A stretch of 64,000 nucleotides of DNA from Nitrospirota bacterium (GTDB lineage Bacteria > Nitrospirota > Nitrospiria > Nitrospirales > UBA8639), in the NCBI GenBank assembly GCA_027623995.1, contig JAQBUF010000010.1, positions 1 to 64,000 of the forward strand, written 5' to 3'. A model generated the notes under the pieces. It did no database searches. It was not told the DNA's origin and saw only the letters and a program-made list of their open reading frames with translations. Both the position numbers and the translations under genes were made by a program. Within the stretch, counting starts at the first letter, position 1. Each line of letters begins with the position of its first letter. This document shows positions 1 to 8,624 of the stretch, in pieces.

Positions 1-89
1 GAGTTGCTCCTTCAGGGAACACCATATCTGTCACCTCCCCACTCTCAGCTTATCTTTACTGGGTGATTGGGCGGCATGAACGGTAATAT

Positions 90-165
90 TGGTGCGCCCG
101 ACTGGAGTCGAACCAGTAACCTCTTGATCCGTAGTCAAGTGCTCTATCCATTGAGCTACGGGCGC
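90..165 (-). tRNA. tRNA-Arg (anticodon ACG)
   Basis: Read on the minus strand this folds as a standard cloverleaf: a 7-bp acceptor stem (GCGCCCG with CGGGCGC), a D arm starting TAGCTCA, an anticodon stem CTTGA/TCAAG enclosing the loop CTACGGA (anticodon ACG, arginine CGN codons), and a T arm with GGTTCGACTCC. The CCA end is encoded in the genome. A34 is normally edited to inosine by TadA in bacteria. Confidence 0.96.
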
Positions 166-361
166 GAAAAGCTTTGAAAGCAATTTGGCAGGAAAAACTC
201 GATCAGGGAAAAACTGAACGAAATCGTTATACCGGTCTTCTCGTTCCATCGTCAACTGACTCACCTCTATGGGACGGGAAACATCGGGTCGTTTCCCTAG
301 TTTAGCTCACGCCCAATTTGACCGATACTGCTACAGGAAACATAAACTTGGAGGTGTCAGA

Positions 362-700
362 ATGCCGGTATCAGCTCGAAATATTGAGAATGCTGTCGTG
401 TTAGATTTATCGGGCCGGTTTGATGCAACGGCAAAGCAGGATGTTCAACTTGCCATCGATCACGCGATGGATTCAGGCACTTCGCACCTTATCCTTAATT
501 TGGCAGGAGTCCCAATCGTCGATAGTGCCGCCTTGGGGCTTCTCGCGGTCAACCACAACAAGTTTAAGGCAAAAGGCGGTAAGCTGAGCCTGGTAAACCC
601 CCAACCAGAGGTCCGAATGATTCTGGACATGGTGGCGATGCCTAAACTCATTCCAAGTTTCAATTCCATTGAAGAAGCCATGGCCCCGGTCCCACAATAA
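362..700 (+). CDS. STAS-domain protein (anti-sigma factor antagonist type)
   Basis: A 112-residue single STAS domain of the SpoIIAA/RsbV type. These proteins bind anti-sigma kinases in partner-switching circuits and are controlled by phosphorylation of a serine in a D-S motif. Here the motif is VDSAALG near residue 57, so the Asp-Ser pair is kept although the usual second Ser-Gly is Ala-Ala. The start at 362 is preferred because a GGAGG ribosome site lies a few bases upstream; an in-frame ATG at 269 would add residues unlike the family. No anti-sigma kinase or phosphatase gene is adjacent, so the partner is unknown. A role in a non-sigma STAS complex is also possible. Confidence 0.85.
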   Translation: MPVSARNIENAVVLDLSGRFDATAKQDVQLAIDHAMDSGTSHLILNLAGVPIVDSAALGLLAVNHNKFKAKGGKLSLVNPQPEVRMILDMVAMPKLIPSFNSIEEAMAPVPQ

Positions 701-774
701 TTTTTGCCTGCGCTCTTCCTCACCTCTCAAGGCCCATAGCGAATTCGCCACCTGCCTGTCCTTATACTCCGGCT

Positions 775-930
775 ATGTTGTCCAAGGCCAGCTCCGTTGA
801 TGCCAGACGAGCTCAGATCATATGGGAGAAAGAAGTCCACTCTCTTTTCGACTCTACTCTTTTCATGCGAAAGAAGATTGGAACACTGAACTCCGCATCT
901 CTCTATCAAGACTGCCATACCACAAATTGA
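775..930 (+). CDS. possible short ORF, 51 residues, unknown
   Basis: The stretch 701-1034 has no clear gene. Within it lies this ATG-to-TGA reading frame with a charged, fairly natural composition (it contains ARRAQIIWEKEV and FMRKKIG). No convincing ribosome-binding site precedes it and I recognise no family. It may be chance or a gene remnant. The rest of the interval shows nothing I can name. Confidence 0.2.
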   Translation: MLSKASSVDARRAQIIWEKEVHSLFDSTLFMRKKIGTLNSASLYQDCHTTN

Positions 931-1034
931 TTATTGATAGGAGTTGAGGAAGACCTCAGAAAAAACAGGTAGGAAGGTGACAATTGCCTCACCCAAGTCA
1001 TCTTGTGGGGGAACCCCAAAGGGGGATGGGACGC

Positions 1035-1988
1035 TTAGGAGACCGCAGCTGTTTGCGGAGCCCCTGCGGAAAGCGTTCGAAGCGTCTTCTTGGCAGTTTC
1101 TAGTATTTCACCAATTTCCTGGGGATTTCCTAAATCGATTTGGAAGATCCCTGACATTTCCAAAAACCCGTTGGCGATACTATCCAGACATGCCTCTAAT
1201 TCTTGATATTCCATGCCGAGCATGGATTGCGCGGCAATGGCCGCCGCCTCGGTCGCCTGTTCGGTTTGGGGATCACACCAAATATCCGCTAAGCGTCCTG
1301 AAAAGGCCACGGTTTTCACGACCGGCATGAATTCTTCTGGAACATCCATTTCTAATGGGTCATGACTGCACCGGACGGCGGCCTGAAGCAACTCGGGCAA
1401 CTGCCAATTTTCCGCCAACCAGGCCCCGACTTCGCTATGATCTGCCCCAATTTTTTCTCTTTCCAGTTCCTGTAAGCGGGTATGATTCTTCTCGGCTTGA
1501 GTCATGATCGACCCATACACATCAGTATGCGTTTCACTTAACACCAAAGAACCAATATCTTGCAGTAAGGCTGCCAGAAAAATCTCTTCACAATCGATGA
1601 TCTTCGCCCATGTTCCAATGACTCGACCGGACACACTGGACAACAATGACCGACGCCAATACTGATTATGATCAAACCCTGAAGCCCCATGTCGCCGCAG
1701 ATCACGATATAACGAAAAGCAAAAGGCTAAAGTCGCAACAGAATTCATACCTAATAACGTAATCGCTTGAGTGACCGTCGTGACTTTATGTCGCGATCCT
1801 CCATAAAAACTGGAGTTGGCCACGTTTAACACCTTGGCCACAAAGGTCGGATCGTTACTGATTAAATCCCCCATCTTTTTAATGTCCGCATCTTCACTGC
1901 GGCACATCTGGAGTACTTGAAGGGGTAAGGCCGGTATCGCTGGGAGTGTTTTGCAATTTTTGATTCGTTGAATCAGTTCAGGAGTCAT
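1035..1988 (-). CDS. HDOD domain signalling protein
   Basis: A 317-residue protein made almost entirely of one HDOD domain, a degenerate HD-hydrolase fold. The N-terminal pattern fits: LPAIPALPLQVLQ, then a region with SNDPTFVAKVLNVANSSFYG (residues about 44-63), and HSEVGAWLAENWQLP near residue 185. HDOD proteins usually act as output or scaffold modules in signalling, stress or chemotaxis-like pathways rather than as phosphodiesterases, since the catalytic HD residues are lost. A ribosome site (AAAGGTGG) precedes the ATG. It stands alone, with no receiver or GGDEF domain, so the input is unknown. Confidence 0.9.
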   Translation of the reverse strand: MTPELIQRIKNCKTLPAIPALPLQVLQMCRSEDADIKKMGDLISNDPTFVAKVLNVANSSFYGGSRHKVTTVTQAITLLGMNSVATLAFCFSLYRDLRRHGASGFDHNQYWRRSLLSSVSGRVIGTWAKIIDCEEIFLAALLQDIGSLVLSETHTDVYGSIMTQAEKNHTRLQELEREKIGADHSEVGAWLAENWQLPELLQAAVRCSHDPLEMDVPEEFMPVVKTVAFSGRLADIWCDPQTEQATEAAAIAAQSMLGMEYQELEACLDSIANGFLEMSGIFQIDLGNPQEIGEILETAKKTLRTLSAGAPQTAAVS

Positions 1989-2158
1989 CCCGCATCCACC
2001 TTTCTTTGGCCATCAATCAGACTGTCTTCCGTTCCCGGAGCACCCATCGTGATATGTCCGTGCGTCATGGGTTTCTCTACAGTTATCGGCGGAATCGAAC
2101 ACGACTTAAGCATAATGAACACGGACGGCTAGTCGGCAGAATCCAAACTGAAGGGGAA

Positions 2159-2337
2159 TGTTGAAAAAAGCCGCCAGCGGCGTTCTCGCCCTTTTGCCGT
2201 GCTCACGTACTGGGAGTACGCTCCGCGCGTCAAAACGGCTGCGGCCTTGCTGGACGAACTTTTTTGAACAGTCCCTCTCACTGATGTCGGTTGCCGTCCT
2301 GAAGCCTCTATGGCCAATGAACAGGAAATATTCAACA
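2159..2337. repeat. Dispersed structured repeat, copy 1 (long hairpin, TGTTGAA ends)
   Basis: About 179 bp, matched by a second copy at 5271-5450. The outer ends are inverted (TGTTGAA at 2159, TTCAACA ending at 2337). The first 112 bp (2159-2270) form a long imperfect hairpin: TGTTGAAAAAAG at one end pairs with CTTTTTTGAACA at the other, with a perfect CGTACT-GGG-AGTACG tip. It lies in the intergenic space between miaB and the HDOD gene. A short reading frame through it (starting MLKKAASGVLALL) appears in both copies and is a by-product of the repeat. There is no transposase inside, so it resembles a MITE or another non-autonomous repeat. Confidence 0.85.
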
Positions 2338-2483
2338 GGCCCTGAAGGGTATTCGACTGATGAATCCACCTTTGATGATAAACAATAGTCTTTCAGGTTT
2401 TGCCATATTCGGAAGAACACTGAATCCTTCAGGGAGGGCACAAACCCAAGGAGGAATCTGAGGGAATAGGGGACGTATGGTCT

Positions 2484-3821
2484 TCAGTCTGGACAGACGA
2501 GAGACAATGGGGATGCGACACGCAGGCCAAAGAGCGTGGATGCTGATGCCTCGGCAACCGCCACAGGGACAAGATTGCCAGGCTGAGTGAACGAATCGGC
2601 CTTATTCCATACCACAGTCACATTACTTTCGGTATGCCCCATCCATTGATCCCGTGACTTTTTGGCATGGCCTTCGATGAGCACATCAACACTCTGCCCA
2701 ATCAGGCGGTGATTGAGTTTTGATGAAATGTCCTTTTGCAGATCGATGAGCCGTGCGACTCGCTCTGTCTTCACTTGGGCCGGAACATCATCCGCATACT
2801 TTCGACTGGCAATGGTATGCTTTCGCTCTGAATATTTAAAAATATAGGCGGCCTGAAACTCTAGCGCCTTCAGCAACTCATAAGTTTCGAGATACTCCGC
2901 ATCAGTTTCTGAACAAAACCCACAAATCACATCCGTACTCAGCGCGATATCACCCCGACGTCGAATGTCCTCCACTAAAGAGAGGAAGTCTTTCCGAGTA
3001 TAGGATCGGCCCATCAAATCAAGGATTCGATCGTTTCCAGCTTGCAGAGGCAAATGAATCTGGCGGCAAATGCGCGGGTGCTGAGCCACAGCCTCCAATA
3101 ATGAAGGCGGAAAATCTTTAGGGTGCGGCGAAGTAAATCGAACCCGTTCAATGCCAGGGATATCGGCAACGGCCGTTAGCAATCGTGCAAAATCCCAGTT
3201 CTCAGAGGAATAGGAATTCACATTCTGGCCAAGGAGTGTGATTTGTTTATACCCTCGAGACGCCAACGATTGGGCTTCTTCGAGAATGCCTTCGGGAGTT
3301 CGAGAGCGCTCCCGTCCACGCGTGTACGGCACCACACAAAAGGAACAAAAATTATCGCAGCCTCGCATGACCGCGATCCACGCATTCACTCCAGGGCCAC
3401 GATCCGGGAGAATATATTCATAGGTTTCATATTCCGAAAGATCAACGGCCAAACTTTTTTCCTGATGCTCAAGAGCGCGAGTCAGCAGCTCCGGCAATTG
3501 TCGATAGCCATCGGGACCCACCAGGACATCAATCACCGGATCAGATTCCATCAATTCTTTTTTGAGATTCTGCGCCATACACCCCAACACTCCCACCACC
3601 ACCTTGCGCTCTCGTTTCAGGACTCGGCATTCACCCAGGTGCCCATACACCTTGTTGTGCGCATTTTCTCTAATGGCGCACGTATTCATGAGCACCACAT
3701 CAGCTTGGGATTGATCTCCAGTAAACACGAATCCATTTTTCGTCAACAACGAACGCACGAGCTCAGTGTCATACTCATTCATTTGGCAACCAAACGTCTC
3801 AATAAAAACCTGGTAGGGCAT
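2484..3821 (-). CDS. miaB: tRNA-2-methylthio-N6-isopentenyladenosine synthase MiaB
   Basis: Radical-SAM methylthiotransferase (445 residues, normal family length) that adds the 2-methylthio group to N6-isopentenyl-A37 of tRNAs reading UNN codons. It has the MTTase N-terminal domain with cysteines in FGCQMN, NTCAIRENA and GCMAQ for the auxiliary [4Fe-4S] cluster. The radical-SAM motif CDNFCSFC lies near residue 155, and a TRAM RNA-binding domain occupies the last ~70 residues. It lies 26 bp downstream of mtaB on the same strand, so the two related enzymes are probably co-transcribed. The N-terminus starting MPYQVFIETFGCQMN separates it from MtaB. Confidence 0.96.
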   Translation of the reverse strand: MPYQVFIETFGCQMNEYDTELVRSLLTKNGFVFTGDQSQADVVLMNTCAIRENAHNKVYGHLGECRVLKRERKVVVGVLGCMAQNLKKELMESDPVIDVLVGPDGYRQLPELLTRALEHQEKSLAVDLSEYETYEYILPDRGPGVNAWIAVMRGCDNFCSFCVVPYTRGRERSRTPEGILEEAQSLASRGYKQITLLGQNVNSYSSENWDFARLLTAVADIPGIERVRFTSPHPKDFPPSLLEAVAQHPRICRQIHLPLQAGNDRILDLMGRSYTRKDFLSLVEDIRRRGDIALSTDVICGFCSETDAEYLETYELLKALEFQAAYIFKYSERKHTIASRKYADDVPAQVKTERVARLIDLQKDISSKLNHRLIGQSVDVLIEGHAKKSRDQWMGHTESNVTVVWNKADSFTQPGNLVPVAVAEASASTLFGLRVASPLSLVCPD

Positions 3822-3847
3822 GGGCTAGGAATCCTTAAAAAGTAAGC

Positions 3848-5230
3848 TTAACAAAGCAAAGGTAAGACATGCGCATCCATGTGTTGTTCATGAACCATTG
3901 GAAGAATCTTCTTCCTGCCACTACAGTCTTCGGCGGAAACAATTTGCCCAAGCGCGGCTTCTCCAATGGTACCAATGAGTTGAACCGGTTGAATCTCATT
4001 GGCCGCGATGGTCGGGCCGGGGACCCGTACGCGAATGAAATTATCAGTCAGCCCACTCCACCACCCAGCAGGCTCGGTAGATTCGAAGAGCACAGACACA
4101 CGTTGATCTATAAAACGTCGATAAAACTCTGCTCGCTTAAGCCGTGAAAGTTCCGAAAGATTTTTGCTGCGTGCTTTAATCGACTTGCCTGGCACCCGAT
4201 CTTCCATGTGAATGGCGGCAGTTCTAAGACGAGCTGAATAACTAAACACATGAAAGTAGGCCAAGGGCAAAGCACTCACCACCGCTCGGGTATTAGCAAA
4301 TTGTTGTTCACTCTCTCCCGGAAACCCGACCATGAGATCGGTCCCAATACACACATCTGGAACTGTTCGTGCCGCATGTTCGACCCAATCACAGTATTCT
4401 TTCACGGTGTATCGTCGATTCATCGACTTGAGAATATCATCGTCGCCACTTTGCAATGGCACATGTAAAAATCTGCACAATTTGGATGAGGATGCCATAT
4501 AGTCCAGCAAGGCTTCAGGAATCGTCGTAGGCTCGATCGAAGAAATTCGAATTCGAGCCAAACCCGAGATCGCTTCCAGCCGTTGAATTAACTCAATGAG
4601 TCCCAGCCCCTCAGTCGCAAACTGCCCAATATTGACTCCCGTCAACACAATTTCTTTGTGGCCTCGTTCCACAAGTTGTTCAGCTTCTCGAACCGCATCG
4701 TCTAGGTGCCGACTTCTCTCCCTCCCTCGTGCAAAAGGGATAAGGCAAAATGAACACATGAAGTTACAGCCATCCTGAATTTTGAGATTCGCTCGAGTCG
4801 TTTCAAAGTCTCCCACACCCTCCTGCCCGAAATCAGCTCGGTCAATCGTTCCGGTATGCCACACCGTAGGACTTGAATGCTTTCCAGACAAATCTTCAGG
4901 ACGGACATAGTCCGCCAAATCCATTTTAAACTGATTGCCTAACACCAAATCCACCCCAGGTATCGTCTGTATCGCGTGCAATCCAGTCTGGGCATAACAC
5001 CCAGTCACCGCCACAAAAGCTTGAGGAGATTGACGCAAGGTACGCCGAATGGCCCGCCGACAATCCACCTCAGCACCCTCAGTCACCGAACAGGTGTTCA
5101 GCACCAGCAAGTCCGTCGGCTCCCCGAACTCCACACGCTGATACCCAATGGTTTTCAAGCGATCAACCAATACCGCGGTCTCCGATTGATTCAGGCGACA
5201 CCCAATTGTATGAAACGCAACTTTTTTCAT
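3848..5230 (-). CDS. mtaB: tRNA t6A37 methylthiotransferase MtaB
   Basis: Radical-SAM methylthiotransferase (460 residues) that converts t6A37 to ms2t6A37 in tRNAs reading ANN codons. Auxiliary-cluster cysteines lie in IGCRLNQ, NTCSVTEGA and GCYAQ. The SAM-cluster motif is CNFMCSFC near residue 155, and a C-terminal TRAM-like region follows. The N-terminus (KKVAFHTIGCRLNQSE) and the RGRERSRHLDD stretch are typical of MtaB rather than MiaB or RimO. It is the first gene of a probable mtaB-miaB pair. A copy of the structured repeat ends only about 40 bp upstream of its start codon and must therefore overlap or adjoin its promoter region. Confidence 0.95.
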   Translation of the reverse strand: MKKVAFHTIGCRLNQSETAVLVDRLKTIGYQRVEFGEPTDLLVLNTCSVTEGAEVDCRRAIRRTLRQSPQAFVAVTGCYAQTGLHAIQTIPGVDLVLGNQFKMDLADYVRPEDLSGKHSSPTVWHTGTIDRADFGQEGVGDFETTRANLKIQDGCNFMCSFCLIPFARGRERSRHLDDAVREAEQLVERGHKEIVLTGVNIGQFATEGLGLIELIQRLEAISGLARIRISSIEPTTIPEALLDYMASSSKLCRFLHVPLQSGDDDILKSMNRRYTVKEYCDWVEHAARTVPDVCIGTDLMVGFPGESEQQFANTRAVVSALPLAYFHVFSYSARLRTAAIHMEDRVPGKSIKARSKNLSELSRLKRAEFYRRFIDQRVSVLFESTEPAGWWSGLTDNFIRVRVPGPTIAANEIQPVQLIGTIGEAALGQIVSAEDCSGRKKILPMVHEQHMDAHVLPLLC

Positions 5231-5270
5231 GCCCTATCCACAAGAAAGAGTAAGGGAGTCATTATGGAAA

Positions 5271-5450
5271 TGTTGAAAAAAGCCGCCAGCGGTGTTCTCG
5301 CCCTTCTCCCGTGCTCACGTACTGATAGTACGCTCCGCGCGTGAGAAGAGCTGCGGCCTTGCTGGACGAACTTTTTTGAACATTCCCTCGCACTGATGTG
5401 GGGCGTCGTCTCTGACGCTTCTATGGGTTCCGAACCTGAATTACTCAACA
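5271..5450. repeat. Dispersed structured repeat, copy 2
   Basis: Second copy of the repeat at 2159-2337, in the same orientation. The hairpin core is 5271-5382, with ends TGTTGAAAAAAG and CTTTTTTGAACA and tip CGTACT-GAT-AGTACG. The right end reads CTCAACA, one mismatch from the inverted left end. Where the copies differ, both arms change together: copy 1 has CTTTTG facing CAAAAC, copy 2 has CTTCTC facing GAGAAG. The fold therefore seems to be conserved. It sits just upstream of mtaB. Confidence 0.85.
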
Positions 5451-5603
5451 GGCCCATTATAGGAGAGCCATACAGAAGAGGACAACCGTGAAGCACTGAG
5501 GAGTCAGCCACAAATTGCCGAGAAGAACCCTATAAGGTAAAATAAGGCCAACGATCTAACAGACGACTGACTCGTAACTTCACCTTTGGAAGAGGAAACA
5601 GTT

Positions 5604-6008
5604 ATGAAGATGGCCAAGAACGTTCCCATCGTGTTACTAGCGGGTTTATTCATGAGCGCATCCCTCGCTTGGGCCCAACCCAATCTTCCCATTGAACCTG
5701 ACGAAGAGACACGGCTCGAGGAAATTTACGACCACGAAGCCCATATGGTCATTTTTTTGTACTCCCTCAAGGGAACCGACTCCGTTGATTATGTGGTTGG
5801 GCGAAAGGTCTGGGATCATCAGCGTAGTGTCTATGGGAATCCCGTATATTTCCTCGAATCCTATCCATTATTTTATTGGTGGAATCACACGATGTATAAC
5901 GATCCCGAACAGGATGGGGTCAATGGCAATGAATTAGTCTATCTGGAAGAAGTGGATTTTGATTCGAGCCGATACAAACCTTGCCTGTTCAATGGGCAAC
6001 CCTGCTAA
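5604..6008 (+). CDS. Small exported protein of unknown function
   Basis: 134 residues from the ATG at 5604, which follows a GAGGAA ribosome site; an in-frame ATG further upstream (5586) is less likely. A signal peptide is clear: a basic start (MKMAKN), a hydrophobic core (VLLAGLFMSASLAWA) and probable cleavage after AWA. The mature part is acidic and rich in Tyr and Trp (YFLESYPLFYWW, NDPEQDGVNGNELVYLEEVDF) and ends with two cysteines (PCLFNGQPC) that could form a disulfide. I do not recognise the family. It stands alone between the repeat and the potassium channel gene. Confidence 0.75.
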   Translation: MKMAKNVPIVLLAGLFMSASLAWAQPNLPIEPDEETRLEEIYDHEAHMVIFLYSLKGTDSVDYVVGRKVWDHQRSVYGNPVYFLESYPLFYWWNHTMYNDPEQDGVNGNELVYLEEVDFDSSRYKPCLFNGQPC

Positions 6009-6222
6009 GGACCCCTAAGGTCCCACCTTTAATTTGAGCCGTTCAAGAGGCCCCACCTCTCTCTCCTTCAAAAACCATTCCACAAAAGTCCTGCCTTAGA
6101 TTTCTGAAAGATTGCTGCTCGGAAAAGTAAGGTGACATTAGGCACCAATCTGTGTTTAATTACAGAAAAATCCATGGATGCCATCATTTCCATCGACTGC
6201 TTCTTGCTCTCAACTCACCATT

Positions 6223-7617
6223 ATGTCCGTCATTAATCAACAGAAAAATCTAAATCCCACCAAGTTCGCTTACCTACGATCCTTCAGGTTGCTACCTGGT
6301 CAAATCGTGACATTGGCTGCCGCGTTACTCATACTCGTTGGAACATTTTTTTTGATGCTGCCCTTTTCCACGCCTTCGAACGTGGAGCTTCGATTCATTG
6401 ATGCACTCTTTACGGCCACATCTGCGGTCTGCGTAACCGGACTCATTGTCATGGACACGCCCACTGAATTTACGCTGTTTGGGCAATGGGTCATTCTACT
6501 GCTGATTCAAATTGGTGGATTAGGGTACGCCCTGATGGCCACATTCATTTTACTCGCCCTTGGTCATCGAATCGGATTGCGAGACCGCATGATGCTCGCT
6601 GAATCCTTAAATGTGACAGACATTGGTGAGTCTGTCCGCTATGTGAAGATCGTTGCGGTGGTCACTATGGCACTAGAAGGTTTGGGGGCCATTCTTCTGA
6701 CTCTTCGCTTTTCTCAGGATATGGATTGGAGCCAGGCATTATATTCCGGTATCTTTCACTCGATTTCAGCATTTAACAATGCCGGATTTGCCTTGTTTTC
6801 TGATAGCCTCATCTCATACCAATCAGACATTTCGATCAATCTCATTGTCACCATATTAGTTGTCTTTGGCAGTATAGGATTTTTAGTCTTTCAAGACGCT
6901 TGGGACAATGTCACAGGAAAACGTTTTCGCTTTCAGACTCACACGAAATTAGTCGTCGTTGTCACGCTCGTGTTACTGGTTACCGGAACCTTGGGAATTA
7001 CCATTCTTGAGTGGAATAATCCTCGAACATTGGGGCCCTTGAGTCTGGGAGAACGCCTGGCCGTCGCTCATTTCCATACCGTCTCTCGCACCGCAGGTTT
7101 TAATACCATAGAAATTGGGGAAATGCAGGATGCTACCCTGTATTTTCTCTTGCTACTCATGACTATTGGCGGCTCACCAGGAGGCATGTCAGGTGGGATA
7201 AAAACCACGACCTTTGCCATCATTTGGCTCGCAATTTGGGCCGTGCTCTGGAGAAAGGCTGATGTGGAAGTGTTTCATCGACGCATTCCCAAAGACCTGG
7301 TTGTCAGAGCCTTTGTGTTGTGCATTCTTGCATTTACCACCATTACCCTCTTTACCTTGGCCCTCGCGTTTACCGAAGAACGGCCATTTTTAGGCCTCAT
7401 GTTTGAAGTCACCTCAGCCATGGGCATTGTCGGAATGTCCTTGGGAGATGGCGCAAATCACAGTCTTTCCGCCCTACTTTCTGATTTTGGAAAACTGGTG
7501 ATTATTCTCTCAATGCTCTTAGGTCGATTCGGCCCGTTGCTGATTGGATTATTTGCTGTGCAAACCACGACACATTCCCGATACCGCTACCCCGAAGCCC
7601 GAGTGCTCATTGGCTAA
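6223..7617 (+). CDS. KtrB/TrkH-family potassium uptake protein
   Basis: Membrane subunit of a K+ (or Na+-coupled K+) uptake system, about 464 residues. It contains the four M1-P-M2 repeats with recognisable selectivity-filter loops: TSAVCVTGL, SAFNNAGFA, TVSRTAGFNT and SAMGIVGMSLG. The first loop (VCVTGL) and the overall length fit the KtrB/NtpJ branch better than TrkH. The start is uncertain: ATGs at 6174, 6178 and 6223 all lack a good ribosome site, and 6223 gives the most family-like N-terminus. A KtrA/TrkA regulatory RCK gene, often next door, is absent here and must lie elsewhere if it exists. Confidence 0.9.
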   Translation: MSVINQQKNLNPTKFAYLRSFRLLPGQIVTLAAALLILVGTFFLMLPFSTPSNVELRFIDALFTATSAVCVTGLIVMDTPTEFTLFGQWVILLLIQIGGLGYALMATFILLALGHRIGLRDRMMLAESLNVTDIGESVRYVKIVAVVTMALEGLGAILLTLRFSQDMDWSQALYSGIFHSISAFNNAGFALFSDSLISYQSDISINLIVTILVVFGSIGFLVFQDAWDNVTGKRFRFQTHTKLVVVVTLVLLVTGTLGITILEWNNPRTLGPLSLGERLAVAHFHTVSRTAGFNTIEIGEMQDATLYFLLLLMTIGGSPGGMSGGIKTTTFAIIWLAIWAVLWRKADVEVFHRRIPKDLVVRAFVLCILAFTTITLFTLALAFTEERPFLGLMFEVTSAMGIVGMSLGDGANHSLSALLSDFGKLVIILSMLLGRFGPLLIGLFAVQTTTHSRYRYPEARVLIG

Positions 7618-7694
7618 CAGCCATTGTTCGTCGCTCGGGTCTCATCGCTCTAAATAAGAATTTTCATCAGCATCCAGCAACGAAATCCTGATGT

Positions 7695-7985
7695 CTATTT
7701 AGGTCGCCTTTGCAGAATTAACACGAAAGCCATCAATGTCGGTAAGGGGGCAATGAAAAAGGGAAGTCCCCACACCCAGATATTTTTTCCCCGCACTCGA
7801 GCCTGGTCATACATCCAGACAAAGACCCACACCAACAACAAAAAATAGTTCAACGCCAGCCAGTGAGTCGTACGGGTTTCTAATAAACTGGCCTCATCCC
7901 CCGTAGAAGTCACCCAAAAGAGTAGTTCAAAAACCCCAAAGAGGACCAATAAGGTAATTACGATCCGTTTGCTCCACACATACAT
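7695..7985 (-). CDS. Small integral membrane protein, unknown function
   Basis: 96 residues with three predicted membrane segments: residues about 7-27 (IVITLLVLFGVFELLFWV), about 43-60 (WLALNYFLLLVWVFVWM) and about 70-91 (IWVWGLPFFIAPLPTLMAFVL). A good ribosome site (GAGGTGG) lies ahead of the ATG at 7985. It is convergent with the potassium channel gene. No motif points to a function, and it is not obviously linked to K+ transport. Confidence 0.7.
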   Translation of the reverse strand: MYVWSKRIVITLLVLFGVFELLFWVTSTGDEASLLETRTTHWLALNYFLLLVWVFVWMYDQARVRGKNIWVWGLPFFIAPLPTLMAFVLILQRRPK

Positions 7986-8326
7986 AATGTCGCCACCTCA
8001 CGAATGTTGAAGGAAAATCTTTTGAGCCAAGTGAAGAGCACATTAGCTCAAGGCCATCAAATATTTAGGCTAGCATAGCCTCACCTCCCTTTAAAAAGCG
8101 AGGCAGGAACGACAAGCGGGGAACATCGAACTCATAGCCTCACTCCACCAAAATGCCGATTTTTTTTGAGCCTTCCGAAATGGATTCTTAAATGCCCCAT
8201 CCCTAATCTTATGAGAAACTAGAATTCTGAAGAAATCTGGTAGAAGGAAAAATTAAATTTTCCGGCAAATTATCCCTTAGGGAAAATCCAGGCCAAAAAG
8301 TTTTTGGGACTTCGAGAGGACAAGGT

Positions 8327-8366
8327 TGTGGATAGACTGACAAACCACAACTCTCGCTGTGGATAA
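8327..8366. promoter_or_regulatory. Two DnaA-box-like sites upstream of nrdJ
   Basis: The sequence TGTGGATAA at 8358-8366 is the exact reverse complement of the consensus DnaA box TTATCCACA. TGTGGATAG at 8327-8335 is a one-mismatch copy in the same orientation. They lie about 100-150 bp upstream of the putative nrdJ promoter. In E. coli, DnaA binds boxes upstream of the nrdAB promoter. That they regulate nrdJ here is inference; the interval is too poor in boxes to be an origin. Confidence 0.45.
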
Positions 8367-8458
8367 CTCAATATTTTTTGTCACAACACATTGAGATTTT
8401 ATGGTTTTTTTTGTTCACAGGCTATTCACGTCTATCCCCACCATAAAACCAAAAAGCA

Positions 8459-8503
8459 CAATATTTAGTATTGACAATTTACTTTAGCCGCTATAGATTG
8501 TGC
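8459..8503 (+). promoter_or_regulatory. Putative nrdJ promoter with paired NrdR-like boxes
   Basis: A perfect -35 hexamer TTGACA (8471-8476) is followed 17 bp later by TAGATT (8494-8499) as a possible -10. Two AT-rich palindromic boxes overlap it: CAATATTTAGTATTG (8459-8473) and CCGCTATAGATTGTGC (8488-8503). Their centres are about 30 bp apart, close to three helical turns. NrdR boxes upstream of ribonucleotide reductase genes typically occur as such pairs. The remainder of 7986-8624 holds no gene I can see. Confidence 0.5.
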
Positions 8504-8624
8504 CTCCTCATCTTTACTTTCCTTCCGAATTCAATCAATAAGGTATGCTTATGATGTTGAAATATTCTCGAATCTTTCCATTAAGGCCTGAGCTCTCTTT
8601 CGACCAGGAAAAAGGAGAATTGGC

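Noticed and set aside
944-1330. Open frame of 128 residues on the plus strand over the HDOD gene
   Set aside because: Antisense to the well-supported HDOD gene, with Pro/Arg-rich composition and no family match.
2158-2388. Short frames starting MLKKAASGVLALL at both repeat copies
   Set aside because: The frame is a by-product of the hairpin repeat: both copies lie inside it, arm changes preserve pairing rather than protein, and there is no ribosome site.
3243-3845. 200-residue frame antisense to miaB
   Set aside because: Shadow of miaB, which has all its motifs.
7986-8624. Cobalamin riboswitch or replication origin upstream of nrdJ
   Set aside because: No B12-box element was found, and two DnaA-like boxes are too few for an origin; no dnaA or dnaN gene is near.
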